Of a stretch of DNA of 64,000 nucleotides, positions 44,643 through 55,185 are shown piece after piece. Position 1 is the stretch's first letter, and each line of letters opens with the position of its first letter. This DNA comes from Mameliella sp. MMSF_3455 (GTDB lineage: Bacteria; Pseudomonadota; Alphaproteobacteria; Rhodobacterales; Rhodobacteraceae), in contig NZ_JASHJL010000012.1 in NCBI RefSeq assembly GCF_030733205.1, positions 1-64,000 of the forward strand, written 5' to 3'. Below the pieces are notes generated by a model that made no database searches, was not told the DNA's origin, and was given only the letters and a program-made list of their open reading frames with translations. The translations under genes and the position numbers were made by a program.

Positions 44643-46963
44643 TGAAGGCGCCAGAGCACGACGAAACGCCGACCGCCACGCCGGACAAGGCCGAGGTGGT
44701 TCTGGCCGCGCGCGACGTGACCAAGAGCTTTGGGGCGGTTCATGCGTTGAAGGGGGTGAACTTTGACGTTCACCGCGGCCAGGTGACGACGCTCTTTGGC
44801 GAAAACGGCGCCGGCAAGTCCACGTTGATGAAGATCCTGTCCGGCGTGCACATGCCCACGACGGGCGAATTGATCCTGGACGGCGCGCCGGTCGAGATCC
44901 GCTCGACCGTCGAGGCGCGCGAACTGGGCATTTCCATCATTCACCAGGAACTCTCGCTCGCCCCCAACATGAACGTGCGCGACAACATCTTTCTGGGGCG
45001 CGAGATCATGGGGCCGCGCGGCGTCAACTTTGCCGAGGAAGAGCGCCAGTGCCGCATCCTGATGGAAGAGCTGGAAGAGGACATCGACCCGCTGACCCCG
45101 GTCGAGGATCTGCGCCTGGGCCAGCAGCAGATCGTCGAGATCGCCCGCGCGCTGAGCGTCAATTCCCGCATCCTGATCATGGACGAGCCGACCTCGGCCT
45201 TGTCGGCGGCCGAAGTCGAGGTGCTGTTCAAGGTGATCCATGACCTCAAGGCGCGCGGCGTCTCGATCGTCTACATTTCGCACCACCTCGAAGAGGCGCT
45301 GACCATCACCGATCACGCGGTCGTCCTGCGCGACGGTGTCATGACCGCCTATGCGCCCCGCGCGGAAATCGACCTGGAATGGATCGTCCGCAACATGGTG
45401 GGCGAGAACTTTGACCTTGGCTCGCCGCCGACGGGTTACGCGTTCGGCGAAACGGCCCTGTCGATCGAGGGGCTGAGCGTGCCTGCGCCCGGCGGGTCCG
45501 GCTATTCGGTCGTGGATCGCCTGTCGCTGAACGTGCGGCAGGGCGAAATCGTCTGCATCTACGGACTGATGGGCGCAGGGCGCACCGAGTTGATGGAATG
45601 TATCGCGGGCCGCCTGCCTGCCTCTGGCGGCAAGATCCGGCTTCATGGGCAGGACCTGGCCGGAATGACCATTGCCCAACGGATCGAGGCGGGCCTGGTC
45701 CTGACACCCGAAGATCGTCAGCGGGATGGGCTGGTGCAGACCATGACCGTGGGTCAGAACCTCTCTCTGGCGTCGATCGGGGCCTTTACCCGGCGCCTGC
45801 TGACGTCGAAGGCGGATGAGCAGGAAATCATCGAACGATCCATCCGCGAGGTCACGATCAAGACCGATGGCGGCGGCGCGGCCATCGGCTCGCTCTCGGG
45901 GGGGAACCAGCAGAAGGTCGTGATCGGCAAGATGCTGGCCACCAAACCCTCTGTCGTGCTGCTGGACGAACCCAGCCGAGGCATCGACATCGGCGCCAAG
46001 GCCGAGGTGTTCCGCCTGTTGTCCGAAGGGGCGAAAGAGGGCCTCGCCGTGGTCTATTCCACATCCGAGGTCAGCGAGTGCCTGTCCATCGCCCATCGCA
46101 TCATCGTCATGCACAAGGGCAAGATCTCGGCCACCTTCGGCCCGGATGCCACCAAGGAACAGATCATGGCCGCCTCGGGCGAGGTGGACCTGCAGCAAAG
46201 CCTGACCGCGGCCTTTGGCCTGGATCATTGCGAGGTTGTCACCGACCTGCACCAGGAAGACCTGGCGCTTGGCCCCCTGGGCGCGGCGGGGGGGCGTTTC
46301 CTGGCCGATGTCATCGGAGAGGGCAGCGTGAAAGTCATCGGGGTCGGCCACGGGCGGACCCTGTTGTCCTGTGTCGAGAACCTGGCGCCGCAATCGTCAC
46401 CGAACCTGCGAGTCGTTTCGCTGATGGGTGCGCTGACCGCCGGGGCGGACGTGAACCCGCACGCGGTCGTCAGCCGACTTGCGGACAAGACCGGGGCCGA
46501 TGCCGCCTCGATGCCCGTTCCCTTCATCGCCAATTCCACCGCGGACCGCGACGTGTTGCTGGGCCAGAAGGCGGCGCAGCAGGCCGCGGACCTGGCCGCT
46601 GAGGCCGATCTGATGGTCGTGGGGATCGGCACAACCGGGACGCAGGCGGAATTGGTCACGACCGGCATGATCGAGCAAGCGGAAATGGCTGCCATTGCCG
46701 AGGCCGGCGGCGTCGGCGAGATGCTGGGGCATTTCTTTGACAAGCGTGGCAAACCCGTGGGCCGCGAGATCACCGACCGCATCCTGACCCAGCCGCTGGA
46801 GCGGCTGAAGGGCCGCCGCATCGTCGCCGTGGCCGGGGGTGAAATCAAGACACAGGCGATCAAGGCCGTTCTCGAAAGCGGACTGCTCAGCGGATTGATC
46901 ATCGACGAACATACAGCCCGGGCAATTGTCGACATGGACAAGCCCGACACGGCGCAGCACTGA
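44642..46963 (+). CDS. Polyol ABC importer ATPase fused to a SorC/EryD-type effector-binding domain
   Basis: 773 aa, about 260 longer than a normal RbsA-type ATPase. ABC half 1 has Walker A GENGAGKST (about residue 53) and ILIMDEP; half 2 has the degenerate P-loop GLMGAGRTE (about 308), LSGGNQQK (about 418) and VVLLDEP. From about residue 517 to 764 (DNA about 46190-46933) lies a whole SorC sugar-phosphate domain aligning with EryD at 36713-37675 (CEV, LGAAG, HGRTL, MPVPF.ANS, GE.LGHFFD, SGLI.DE.TAR), without a helix-turn-helix. ATG 44642 is 5 bp after GAGGTG. The extension probably lets a pathway phosphate control import. Confidence 0.9.
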   Translation: MKAPEHDETPTATPDKAEVVLAARDVTKSFGAVHALKGVNFDVHRGQVTTLFGENGAGKSTLMKILSGVHMPTTGELILDGAPVEIRSTVEARELGISIIHQELSLAPNMNVRDNIFLGREIMGPRGVNFAEEERQCRILMEELEEDIDPLTPVEDLRLGQQQIVEIARALSVNSRILIMDEPTSALSAAEVEVLFKVIHDLKARGVSIVYISHHLEEALTITDHAVVLRDGVMTAYAPRAEIDLEWIVRNMVGENFDLGSPPTGYAFGETALSIEGLSVPAPGGSGYSVVDRLSLNVRQGEIVCIYGLMGAGRTELMECIAGRLPASGGKIRLHGQDLAGMTIAQRIEAGLVLTPEDRQRDGLVQTMTVGQNLSLASIGAFTRRLLTSKADEQEIIERSIREVTIKTDGGGAAIGSLSGGNQQKVVIGKMLATKPSVVLLDEPSRGIDIGAKAEVFRLLSEGAKEGLAVVYSTSEVSECLSIAHRIIVMHKGKISATFGPDATKEQIMAASGEVDLQQSLTAAFGLDHCEVVTDLHQEDLALGPLGAAGGRFLADVIGEGSVKVIGVGHGRTLLSCVENLAPQSSPNLRVVSLMGALTAGADVNPHAVVSRLADKTGADAASMPVPFIANSTADRDVLLGQKAAQQAADLAAEADLMVVGIGTTGTQAELVTTGMIEQAEMAAIAEAGGVGEMLGHFFDKRGKPVGREITDRILTQPLERLKGRRIVAVAGGEIKTQAIKAVLESGLLSGLIIDEHTARAIVDMDKPDTAQH

Positions 46964-46979
46964 ACTGGAGATCGCGGAA

Positions 46980-48044
46980 ATGACCGATGTCACCACCAAC
47001 AAGAAACAGGGGTCAGGCGGGCTGATCGCCTCGATCTTTGGCGAGGATGCCAATCTCGTTCAGATCCTGCTGGAAGGTCGCGCCTTCTTTGCCCTGATCG
47101 CGATCATCATCATCTTTTCGATCCTGTCGCCGAACTACGCGACGGTGTCGAACTTCCTTATCATGGCCAATCACGTCGCCATTTTCGGGCTGCTGTCCAT
47201 CGGCATGATGCTGGTGATCCTGAACGGCGGGATCGACCTGTCGGTCGGCTCTGTCCTGGGCCTGACCGGGGTCTTCGCCGGTTTCCTGATGCAGGGCGTC
47301 GAACTGGAAGCCGCCGGGGTGATCCTGTACCCGCCGGTCTGGGCTGTCGTGGTCCTGACGCTGGGCCTGGGCGCCTTCGTCGGCGCGGTCAACGGCGTGC
47401 TGGTTGCCTATTTCCGGGTGCCGGCCTTCGTGGCGACGCTTGGTTCGCTCTACGTAGCGCGCGGTGTCGCGCTGCTGATGACCAACGGCCTGACGTTCAA
47501 CAACCTGTCCGGCAACGAGAGCCTGGGCAATACCGGCTTTGACTGGCTTGGCTTCAACCGTATCGGCGGCGTGCCGATCGGGGTCATCATCCTGGCCGTG
47601 GTCGCGATTGCCGCCGGACTGCTGCTGTCGCGGACCGCCTTTGGCCGCTGGCTTTATTCCTCTGGCGGCAACGAACGTGCCGCCGAACTGTCCGGCGTGC
47701 CGGTCAAGAAGGTGCAGATCACCGTCTACGTCCTGTCGGGCATGTGCGCGGCGATCGCGGGGCTCGTCCTCAGTTCTCAGCTGACCTCTGCCGGGCCCAC
47801 CGCGGGCACCACCTACGAATTGACGGCCATCGCGGCGGTCGTGGTGGGCGGCGCCAGCCTGATGGGTGGACGCGGCACCGTACGCGGCACGCTGCTGGGC
47901 GCCTTCGTCATCGGTTTCCTGTCGGACGGCCTCGTGATCATCGGCGTCTCGTCCTACTGGCAGACGGTCTTTACCGGCGCGGTCATCGTGCTCGCCGTGA
48001 TGCTGAACTCCATCCAATACGGGGGCAAGGCCAAGAAAGGCTAG
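46980..48044 (+). CDS. Polyol ABC importer permease (RbsC/CUT2 family)
   Basis: 354 aa, ATG 46980 about 10 bp after GGAG. About 9-10 membrane helices with the family signature GGIDLSVGSVLGLTG near residue 88 and the cytoplasmic AELSGVPVKKVQITVYVLSG loop (about 238). It forms the channel for the fused ATPase. Gap to the preceding gene is 16 bp. Confidence 0.92.
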   Translation: MTDVTTNKKQGSGGLIASIFGEDANLVQILLEGRAFFALIAIIIIFSILSPNYATVSNFLIMANHVAIFGLLSIGMMLVILNGGIDLSVGSVLGLTGVFAGFLMQGVELEAAGVILYPPVWAVVVLTLGLGAFVGAVNGVLVAYFRVPAFVATLGSLYVARGVALLMTNGLTFNNLSGNESLGNTGFDWLGFNRIGGVPIGVIILAVVAIAAGLLLSRTAFGRWLYSSGGNERAAELSGVPVKKVQITVYVLSGMCAAIAGLVLSSQLTSAGPTAGTTYELTAIAAVVVGGASLMGGRGTVRGTLLGAFVIGFLSDGLVIIGVSSYWQTVFTGAVIVLAVMLNSIQYGGKAKKG

Positions 48045-48144
48045 GCCCGCCCCACCCAAGTTTCGCGGTTTCTCGGGCAAGAGGAGACCCGACGCGAAGT
48101 CAAGCCGGACCCCGGCAACAATCAACCCAAGGGAGAGAATTCTC

Positions 48145-49092
48145 ATGATCAAGTTCACCAAACGCGCCCTGCTGGCCGCCGCCGCGTCGCTGCCCCTGAT
48201 GGCAGGCTCGGCCTGGGCCGAGGGCCTGATCTCCATCATCGTGACCGACCCGGCGAACCCCTACTGGTTCACCGAAGGTCAGGTCGCCAAGGAAACCGCC
48301 GAAGAGCTGGGCTACGAAGCCACCGTTGCCGCGCACAAGGGCGACACCAACGTCGAATCCAATCTGATCGACGCGGCCATCACCAATGGTGCCAAGGCTA
48401 TCATCCTTGACCCGGCCAATGCGGACGGGTCCGTGGGCGTGGTGCGCAAGGCAACCGAGGCCGGCATCCCGGTCTTCCTGGTGAACGCCGAGATCAACGA
48501 GTCCGGCATCGCCATCGCGCAGCTGGTGTCGAACAACGCGCAGGGTGCCGCGCTGGGCGCCGTGGCATGGCAGGAGCTGGTCGGAGACGAGGCCAAATAC
48601 GTCGAGTTCTTCGGCAACCCGGCCGACAACAACGCGGCCACACGCTCCAACGGGTACAACACCGTGTTGAGCCAGTACCCGGGCCTCGAGAAGGTCGCAC
48701 AGGAAGTGGCCAACTGGGACCGGACCCAAGGCTATACCAAGATGCAGTCGATCATCCAGGCGAACCCGATCATCGACGCCGTCATCTCGGGTAACGACGA
48801 AATGGCGCTGGGGGCCATCGTCGCGCTGAAGGAAGCCGGCAAGCTTGAAGGCACCATCGTCGGCGGTTTCGACGGTTCGCCCGATGCGGTCGAGGCGGTG
48901 CGCGCCGGCGAGATGGCCTATACCGTGTTGCAGCCGGTCGCCGTCTTCTCGCGCGAGGCGGTGATCCAGGCGGATTACTACATCAAGAACGGCGAACCGA
49001 AAGTGGCCCAGGAAAAGCAGCTGTTCGACTGCGCCCTGATCACGCCGGACAACGTCGACAAGTACACCGCGCCCTTCACTCTGTCCGAGTGA
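48145..49092 (+). CDS. Polyol ABC importer periplasmic binding protein (RbsB family)
   Basis: 315 aa. A signal peptide with a basic start (MIKFTKRALLAAAA) is cleaved near GSAWA. The mature part is a type-I periplasmic binding fold with VTDPANPYWFTEGQVAKETAEE at its start, an IILDPANADGSV stretch and VISGNDEMALGAI near residue 212, which is typical of sugar/polyol binding proteins. Erythritol is the expected ligand by context. The gene is followed by a terminator. Confidence 0.92.
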   Translation: MIKFTKRALLAAAASLPLMAGSAWAEGLISIIVTDPANPYWFTEGQVAKETAEELGYEATVAAHKGDTNVESNLIDAAITNGAKAIILDPANADGSVGVVRKATEAGIPVFLVNAEINESGIAIAQLVSNNAQGAALGAVAWQELVGDEAKYVEFFGNPADNNAATRSNGYNTVLSQYPGLEKVAQEVANWDRTQGYTKMQSIIQANPIIDAVISGNDEMALGAIVALKEAGKLEGTIVGGFDGSPDAVEAVRAGEMAYTVLQPVAVFSREAVIQADYYIKNGEPKVAQEKQLFDCALITPDNVDKYTAPFTLSE

Positions 49093-49116
49093 TCCCGGCA
49101 CGGATCCGACAAAGGG

Positions 49117-49144
49117 GAGGCGTGCCTTATGGCGCGCCTTTTCC
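49117..49144 (+). terminator. Rho-independent terminator of the polyol importer operon
   Basis: Stem AGGCGTGCC / GGCGCGCCT (one G-U pair), loop TTAT, then TTTTCC. Confidence 0.8.
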
Positions 49145-49232
49145 TTTGCGGGGTTGCTAAACATTGGGCGCAGCGCGAGTCTGGCGCAAGTTGCCCGGCG
49201 CGGCGGTCGGGTGCGTATTGGGGGCCGCGGCC

Positions 49233-50207
49233 GTGTCACATTATCTTCGCTCTCTTCGGCCGGTTCAGCTGCGCCTCATCAGTGCGATTGCCAGTCATGG
49301 CAAACTGCGGCTTGCGGCGGATGTCTGCGGGATGACCACGCCCGCCGCCTCGCGGATGCTGGCTGACATGGAAGAGAACATCGGTTCGGTCCTGTTCGAA
49401 CGGACACCCAAGGGGATGCGCGCCACGCCCGAGGGGACGGTGCTTGTGACCCATGCGCGCAAGCTGGTCCACGATATCGACCGGATGTCACAGGATTTCT
49501 CCGCGCACCTGGGCGGCATGGGAGGCTCGGTGCGGGTGGGGGCCGTGACCGGAGGGGCGCTTGCCGCCATGATCCCGGCGATCCTCGAGCTGAAGTCCGT
49601 GGCGCCGGGCATCGACGTGTCGCTTGATGTCTCATCGTCGTCGCAGTTGATGCGGGGGCTGGAACGCGGCGACTACGATTTCACGCTGAGTCGGGTCGGC
49701 CCGCACGATTACTCTCGCGACTTCGACATCCGGCCCGCCCATGACGAGGAAGTTCTCTTGATGGTCCGGCGCGGCCATCCGAAGGCCGCCGTGGGGCAGG
49801 TATCGCTGGCGGATCTGTCCGACAGCCTCTGGACGATGCAGGACCGGGGCGCGCCGATCCGGCATGCCCTCGAAATCGCCTTTCACGAGGAAGGCACGGA
49901 CCTGCCCGACAACCTGATCAAGACCGCCTCCGTGGTGGCCATCATGGCCCTGCTGCGCGATTCCGATGTCATCGCGGTGGTCACGCAGGAGGTGGCCGAC
50001 CTGCTGCTGTCGCCGCCCTATTGCGCCGATCTGGTCCTTCTGGACACGATCAGGCCCATCCCGATCGAACCCTACCACATCCTCTGTCCACGGGATCGCC
50101 TGATGTCGGCGGCCGCCCGGCGGCTGCTTGGGCTTGTCGAAAAGCGGCTGGGCAAAGGAAATTCGGACCCGACAATCATTACCAATTCTGTCAACGCGAT
50201 AGACTGA
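49233..50207 (+). CDS. LysR-family regulator of the arabinoside operon
   Basis: 324 aa, GTG start giving MSHYLRSLRPVQLRL. N-terminal winged helix-turn-helix (about 9-65: GKLRLAADVCGMTTPAASRMLADME) and a substrate-binding domain. It is 72 bp upstream of the arabinofuranosidase gene in the same direction and probably controls it and the sugar importer. The start is uncertain; no strong ribosome site precedes it. Confidence 0.85.
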   Translation: MSHYLRSLRPVQLRLISAIASHGKLRLAADVCGMTTPAASRMLADMEENIGSVLFERTPKGMRATPEGTVLVTHARKLVHDIDRMSQDFSAHLGGMGGSVRVGAVTGGALAAMIPAILELKSVAPGIDVSLDVSSSSQLMRGLERGDYDFTLSRVGPHDYSRDFDIRPAHDEEVLLMVRRGHPKAAVGQVSLADLSDSLWTMQDRGAPIRHALEIAFHEEGTDLPDNLIKTASVVAIMALLRDSDVIAVVTQEVADLLLSPPYCADLVLLDTIRPIPIEPYHILCPRDRLMSAAARRLLGLVEKRLGKGNSDPTIITNSVNAID

Positions 50208-50279
50208 GATGTAAATTGAATGTAAACGCGCGGCGACCCTACTGTGCCCCCAACACGACATTCGTACCTGGGAGGGGAC

Positions 50280-51797
50280 ATGAAGGGCCGCGCTTCGATA
50301 CATCGGGATTTCAGCATCGCGCAGATCGATGACCGTCTTTATTCGGCGTTCATCGAGCACATGGGGCGGGCCATCTACAGCGGCATCTACGAACCCGATC
50401 ACCCCACCGCAAACGCCAATGGGTTCCGCAGCGATGTGCTAGATCTCGTGCGTGCGTTGAAGATCCCGGCGATCCGTTATCCGGGCGGCAACTTCGTCTC
50501 GGCCTACAAGTGGGAGGACGGCGTCGGCCCGAAAGAGGATCGCCCGGTCCGGCTGGACCTGGCCTGGCGGTCCAAGGAAACCAACCAGGTGGGTATCAAC
50601 GAATTTGCCCGCTGGGCAAGGGATGCCGAGATCGAGATGATGCTGGCCGTGAACCTCGGCACCCGCGGAATCGAAGAGGCGCGCAACTTTGTCGAATACT
50701 GCAACCACCCCTCCGGCACCTACTGGAGCGACCTGCGCCGCAGCCACGGCGTCGAAGACCCCTATGGCGTCAACATGTGGTGCCTGGGCAATGAAATGGA
50801 CGGCCCCTGGCAGATCGGGCACATGGAGGCCAAGGAATACGGACGCCTGGCTGACGAGACATCGAAGGCGGTCAAGGCCTTCGGCAAGGGGATCGAGACG
50901 GTGGTCTGCGGCTCTTCCAACGACCAGATGCCAACCTACCCGGACTGGGAGCGGCAGGTGCTGGAAGAGTGTTACGAGAATGTCGACTACATCTCGTTGC
51001 ACAAGTATTTCGGCAACAACAGCCGCAACAGCCTGAACTACTTTGCCAAGGTCGAGGAAACCGGGCGCTACATCCAGTCGATTGCCGGGGTGATCGACTA
51101 CGTCAAGGCCAAGAAGCGGGCCAAGAACGACATCTACATCTGCTTTGATGAGTGGAACGTCTGGTATCACAACCGCGAACAGGACAGCAAAAACTGGCAC
51201 AGCTGGGACTGGCCCGAGGCGCCGGCGCTGCTGGAAGAGGACTACAACCTCGAGGACGCGATTTTTGTCGGCGGGTTGCTGAACGAGTTCATCCGCCGGT
51301 CCGACCGGGTCAAGATCGCCTGTATCGCGCAACTTGTGAACGTGATCGCCCCGATCCGTACCGAACGCGGGGGCAAGGCCTGGGCGACCTCGATCTACTA
51401 TCCCTACCAGTTTGCAAGCCTTTACGGTCGCGGCACGGCGCTGAATGTCGCCGTGGACTGCCCGCGCTACGACGAGGCGGTGGCGCAGGATGTGAACTAC
51501 CTTGACGTGGCCGCGGTGCTGGCGCCGGACGGCAGATCGATCACGGTGTTCGCCATCAACCGAAGCCCGGACGAGGCGATGGAGCTTGATCTTGCGTTGC
51601 ACGGTTTTGACGATCTCAAGCTGATCGACCACCAGGTGATGGGCGGCGACAGCAGCCTGGCGCGCGTCGCCAACACCTGCGCCGAGCCGAACAAGGTCAC
51701 CCCGCGCAAGGGGGACAGGCTGGCCGTGGGCGAGGGAGGTCTCAAGGGCGAGCTGCCGGCCTTTTCCTACAGCATGATCCGGCTTTCGGTCGGCTGA
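50280..51797 (+). CDS. abfA: GH51 alpha-L-arabinofuranosidase
   Basis: 505 aa from ATG 50280, preceded by GGGAGGGG. TIM barrel with the acid/base Glu in CLGNEMDGPWQ (about residue 174) and the nucleophile Glu in FDEWNVWYH (about 294), then a C-terminal beta domain. There is no signal peptide, so it works in the cytosol on short arabino-oligosaccharides brought in by the ABC importer encoded next to it. Length is normal for the family. Confidence 0.93.
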   Translation: MKGRASIHRDFSIAQIDDRLYSAFIEHMGRAIYSGIYEPDHPTANANGFRSDVLDLVRALKIPAIRYPGGNFVSAYKWEDGVGPKEDRPVRLDLAWRSKETNQVGINEFARWARDAEIEMMLAVNLGTRGIEEARNFVEYCNHPSGTYWSDLRRSHGVEDPYGVNMWCLGNEMDGPWQIGHMEAKEYGRLADETSKAVKAFGKGIETVVCGSSNDQMPTYPDWERQVLEECYENVDYISLHKYFGNNSRNSLNYFAKVEETGRYIQSIAGVIDYVKAKKRAKNDIYICFDEWNVWYHNREQDSKNWHSWDWPEAPALLEEDYNLEDAIFVGGLLNEFIRRSDRVKIACIAQLVNVIAPIRTERGGKAWATSIYYPYQFASLYGRGTALNVAVDCPRYDEAVAQDVNYLDVAAVLAPDGRSITVFAINRSPDEAMELDLALHGFDDLKLIDHQVMGGDSSLARVANTCAEPNKVTPRKGDRLAVGEGGLKGELPAFSYSMIRLSVG

Positions 51798-51842
51798 GGC
51801 AGGGGTGCCCGGCCCGGGAGCAACGAAAGAGGGGGAGGCGCG

Positions 51843-52928
<1,086 letters not shown>

Positions 52929-52956
52929 GACAACGACAGTCAGGAGGAGGACTGAA

Positions 52957-54234
52957 ATGACTATGAAGTTTGGCAAGCTGGCCGCGGCAACCGCGGTGGC
53001 GCTGGGACTCTCCGGTCCGGCCTGGGCCCAGGTCGAAGTCGAGTGGTGGGACTTTCTGGCCGGTGGGGATGGCGTGCGCATGAAGGCGCTGATCGACCAG
53101 TTCAACGCGGAACACCCCGATATCCAGATCAGCGGTACGACGCTGGAATGGGGTCTGCCCTTCTATACCAAGGTGCGCACCGCGGTTGCGGTTGGCCAGG
53201 GTCCCGATATCATGACCTACCACTTGTCGCGGTTGCCGCTGGCACTGGAAGAGGACGTGCTGTCCCCGATCAGCGATGCCGACCTCGAGACGGCGGGGCT
53301 GTCCAAAGACGATTTCTTCGAGGCGTCAATCACCGCCGCGTCGACCGATGACGGGCAGTTGATGGCCGTGCCATTCGACATTCACGCCGTCGTTGTTCAC
53401 TACAACCGCACGGCGCTGGACGGCACCAAGTGGCTGGACGCTGACGGCAATCTGACGGGCATTTCCTCCATCGCGGAGATGACCGAACTGTTGACCTGGG
53501 CCAAGGAAGAGGGCTTTTCCGATCCGTTGAGCTTTCAGTCCGAAGGCGGTGGCGGCACCTGGCGCATGTTCTACACGCTGCTGCGCCAGCAGGGCGGCGA
53601 GATGCTGACCGATGGCGAGGTGCTGGCCGGTGACAACATGGACAAGGCCGTGACCGCGATCCAGACCCTTGCGGATTGGCGCGCCGAAGGGCTGATCCCC
53701 GAGCAGGCCGCCTACGAGGCGTCGGTGGCGTTGTTCTCGGGCGGGAAATCGGTGCTGCACATCAATGGTGTCTGGGAGGTTCCGACCTTCAAGGACTCGA
53801 CCGACGATGGTTCGCTGGGCTTTGACTGGTTCGCCAACGAAGTGCCGCAGATGATGGGCATGCCGGCGACCTGGGCGGATTCCCACGCCTTCGCCATTCC
53901 CAACGACCCGGACATGACCGACGAAAAGCGCACCGCCGTGTTGACGGTCATCGGCTGGATGCAGGAGCATTCGCTGGCCTGGGCCGGTGCCGGCCATATC
54001 CCGGCCTACAAGCCCACCGTCGAAAGCGACGACTACGCGGCGCTGCAGCCCAATGCGACCTATGCTTCGCTGGCGGACAACGCGGCCTTTGATCCGCGGT
54101 CCAAGATCGCGGGGGTTGCTTCGCCGGTCTATGACGCAGTGGACAACCTGATCGCCCCGGCCGTGCACGGGTTCCTCAGCGCCGAGGATGCCGCCGAGCA
54201 GATGAAGGCACAGTTGCAGTCCCTGCTTGACTGA
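52957..54234 (+). CDS. CUT1 importer sugar-binding protein
   Basis: 425 aa. The signal peptide is cleaved after GPAWA. The mature protein is a MalE/UgpB-type binding protein starting VEVEWWDFLAGGDGVRMKALI. Contains GKSVLHINGVWEVPTF near residue 265. Likely binds arabino-oligosaccharides, given the GH51 enzyme in the operon. Confidence 0.9.
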   Translation: MTMKFGKLAAATAVALGLSGPAWAQVEVEWWDFLAGGDGVRMKALIDQFNAEHPDIQISGTTLEWGLPFYTKVRTAVAVGQGPDIMTYHLSRLPLALEEDVLSPISDADLETAGLSKDDFFEASITAASTDDGQLMAVPFDIHAVVVHYNRTALDGTKWLDADGNLTGISSIAEMTELLTWAKEEGFSDPLSFQSEGGGGTWRMFYTLLRQQGGEMLTDGEVLAGDNMDKAVTAIQTLADWRAEGLIPEQAAYEASVALFSGGKSVLHINGVWEVPTFKDSTDDGSLGFDWFANEVPQMMGMPATWADSHAFAIPNDPDMTDEKRTAVLTVIGWMQEHSLAWAGAGHIPAYKPTVESDDYAALQPNATYASLADNAAFDPRSKIAGVASPVYDAVDNLIAPAVHGFLSAEDAAEQMKAQLQSLLD

Positions 54235-54242
54235 GACTGACA

Positions 54243-54271
54243 GCCGGGGACCTGCCATGCCGGTCCCCGGC
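54243..54271 (+). other. Stem-loop after the binding-protein gene
   Basis: Perfect 10-bp stem GCCGGGGACC / GGTCCCCGGC with a 9-nt loop and no U-run. Such hairpins between a binding-protein gene and its permease genes usually stabilise the upstream mRNA and raise binding-protein output. Confidence 0.65.
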
Positions 54272-54300
54272 CCCACATGGGAGGGGAAAGGGAGGCCCTG

Positions 54301-55185
54301 ATGTCGATACCAAAGCGCCGACGCCGCGAACTGCGGGCGTCGTTCCTGATGACCGCGCCGTTCCTGTTCATCTTCATCGTTTTCTTTCTCTACCCCACCT
54401 TCAGCGTGATTGCGCTCAGCTTTACCGACGCGCCGCTGATCGGTGAGGGACAGTGGATCGGTGTGGACAACTACGCCAAGCTGCTGAACGACCGGCTGTT
54501 TTATACCTCGCTCTGGAACAACCTCTATTTCGTGCTGCTGACGGTCATCCCGACGACGGTGATCGCCCTGCTGATCGCGCTGGCCGTCAGCAAGCTGAAA
54601 GGGCGGATGCAGGCGCTGGTGCTGACGCTGTTTTTCCTGCCCTACGTCCTGCCGGTTTCTGTCGTGACTATGATCTGGACCTGGATGCTGGATTTCCAGT
54701 TCGGCATCCTGCAGCCGCTGATCGCGGCCATCACGGGCAAGCCCGTGCCGGTGTTCAAGAACCCCCACTGGGTGATGCCCATGATCGCCGTTGTCACGAT
54801 CTGGTGGACCAACGGGTTCAACGTGCTGCTGCTGATTGCCGGTCTGCGCAATATTCCGCCCGACCTCTACGAGGCTGCGGCGCTGGATGGCGCGACCTCC
54901 TGGCAGCGCTTCTGGCGGGTGACCTGGCCGCTGCTCTGGCCGATCACCGCGCTGGTGTTGACGCTGCAACTGATCCTGCAACTCAAGCTTTTTGACCAGG
55001 TGTACCTGCTGTCGAACGGTGGCCCCTTCAACCAGTCCTACGTCGTCCTGATGCAGATGTACCGAGAGGCGTTCCAGCTGAACAACGGTGGCTACGCCTC
55101 TGCCATCGCGATGGTGTTGTTCCTCTTCATCGTGATCGTCTCTGTCCTGCAGTTCCAACTCTTGCGCATCGGAGGCCGCAAATGA
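54301..55185 (+). CDS. CUT1 importer permease, MalF-type
   Basis: 294 aa, six membrane helices, start MSIPKRRRRELRASF chosen because GGGAGG lies upstream at good distance. The cytoplasmic EAA loop is YEAAALDGATSWQRFWRVTWPLL near residue 197. It overlaps the next permease gene by ATGA. Confidence 0.92.
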   Translation: MSIPKRRRRELRASFLMTAPFLFIFIVFFLYPTFSVIALSFTDAPLIGEGQWIGVDNYAKLLNDRLFYTSLWNNLYFVLLTVIPTTVIALLIALAVSKLKGRMQALVLTLFFLPYVLPVSVVTMIWTWMLDFQFGILQPLIAAITGKPVPVFKNPHWVMPMIAVVTIWWTNGFNVLLLIAGLRNIPPDLYEAAALDGATSWQRFWRVTWPLLWPITALVLTLQLILQLKLFDQVYLLSNGGPFNQSYVVLMQMYREAFQLNNGGYASAIAMVLFLFIVIVSVLQFQLLRIGGRK

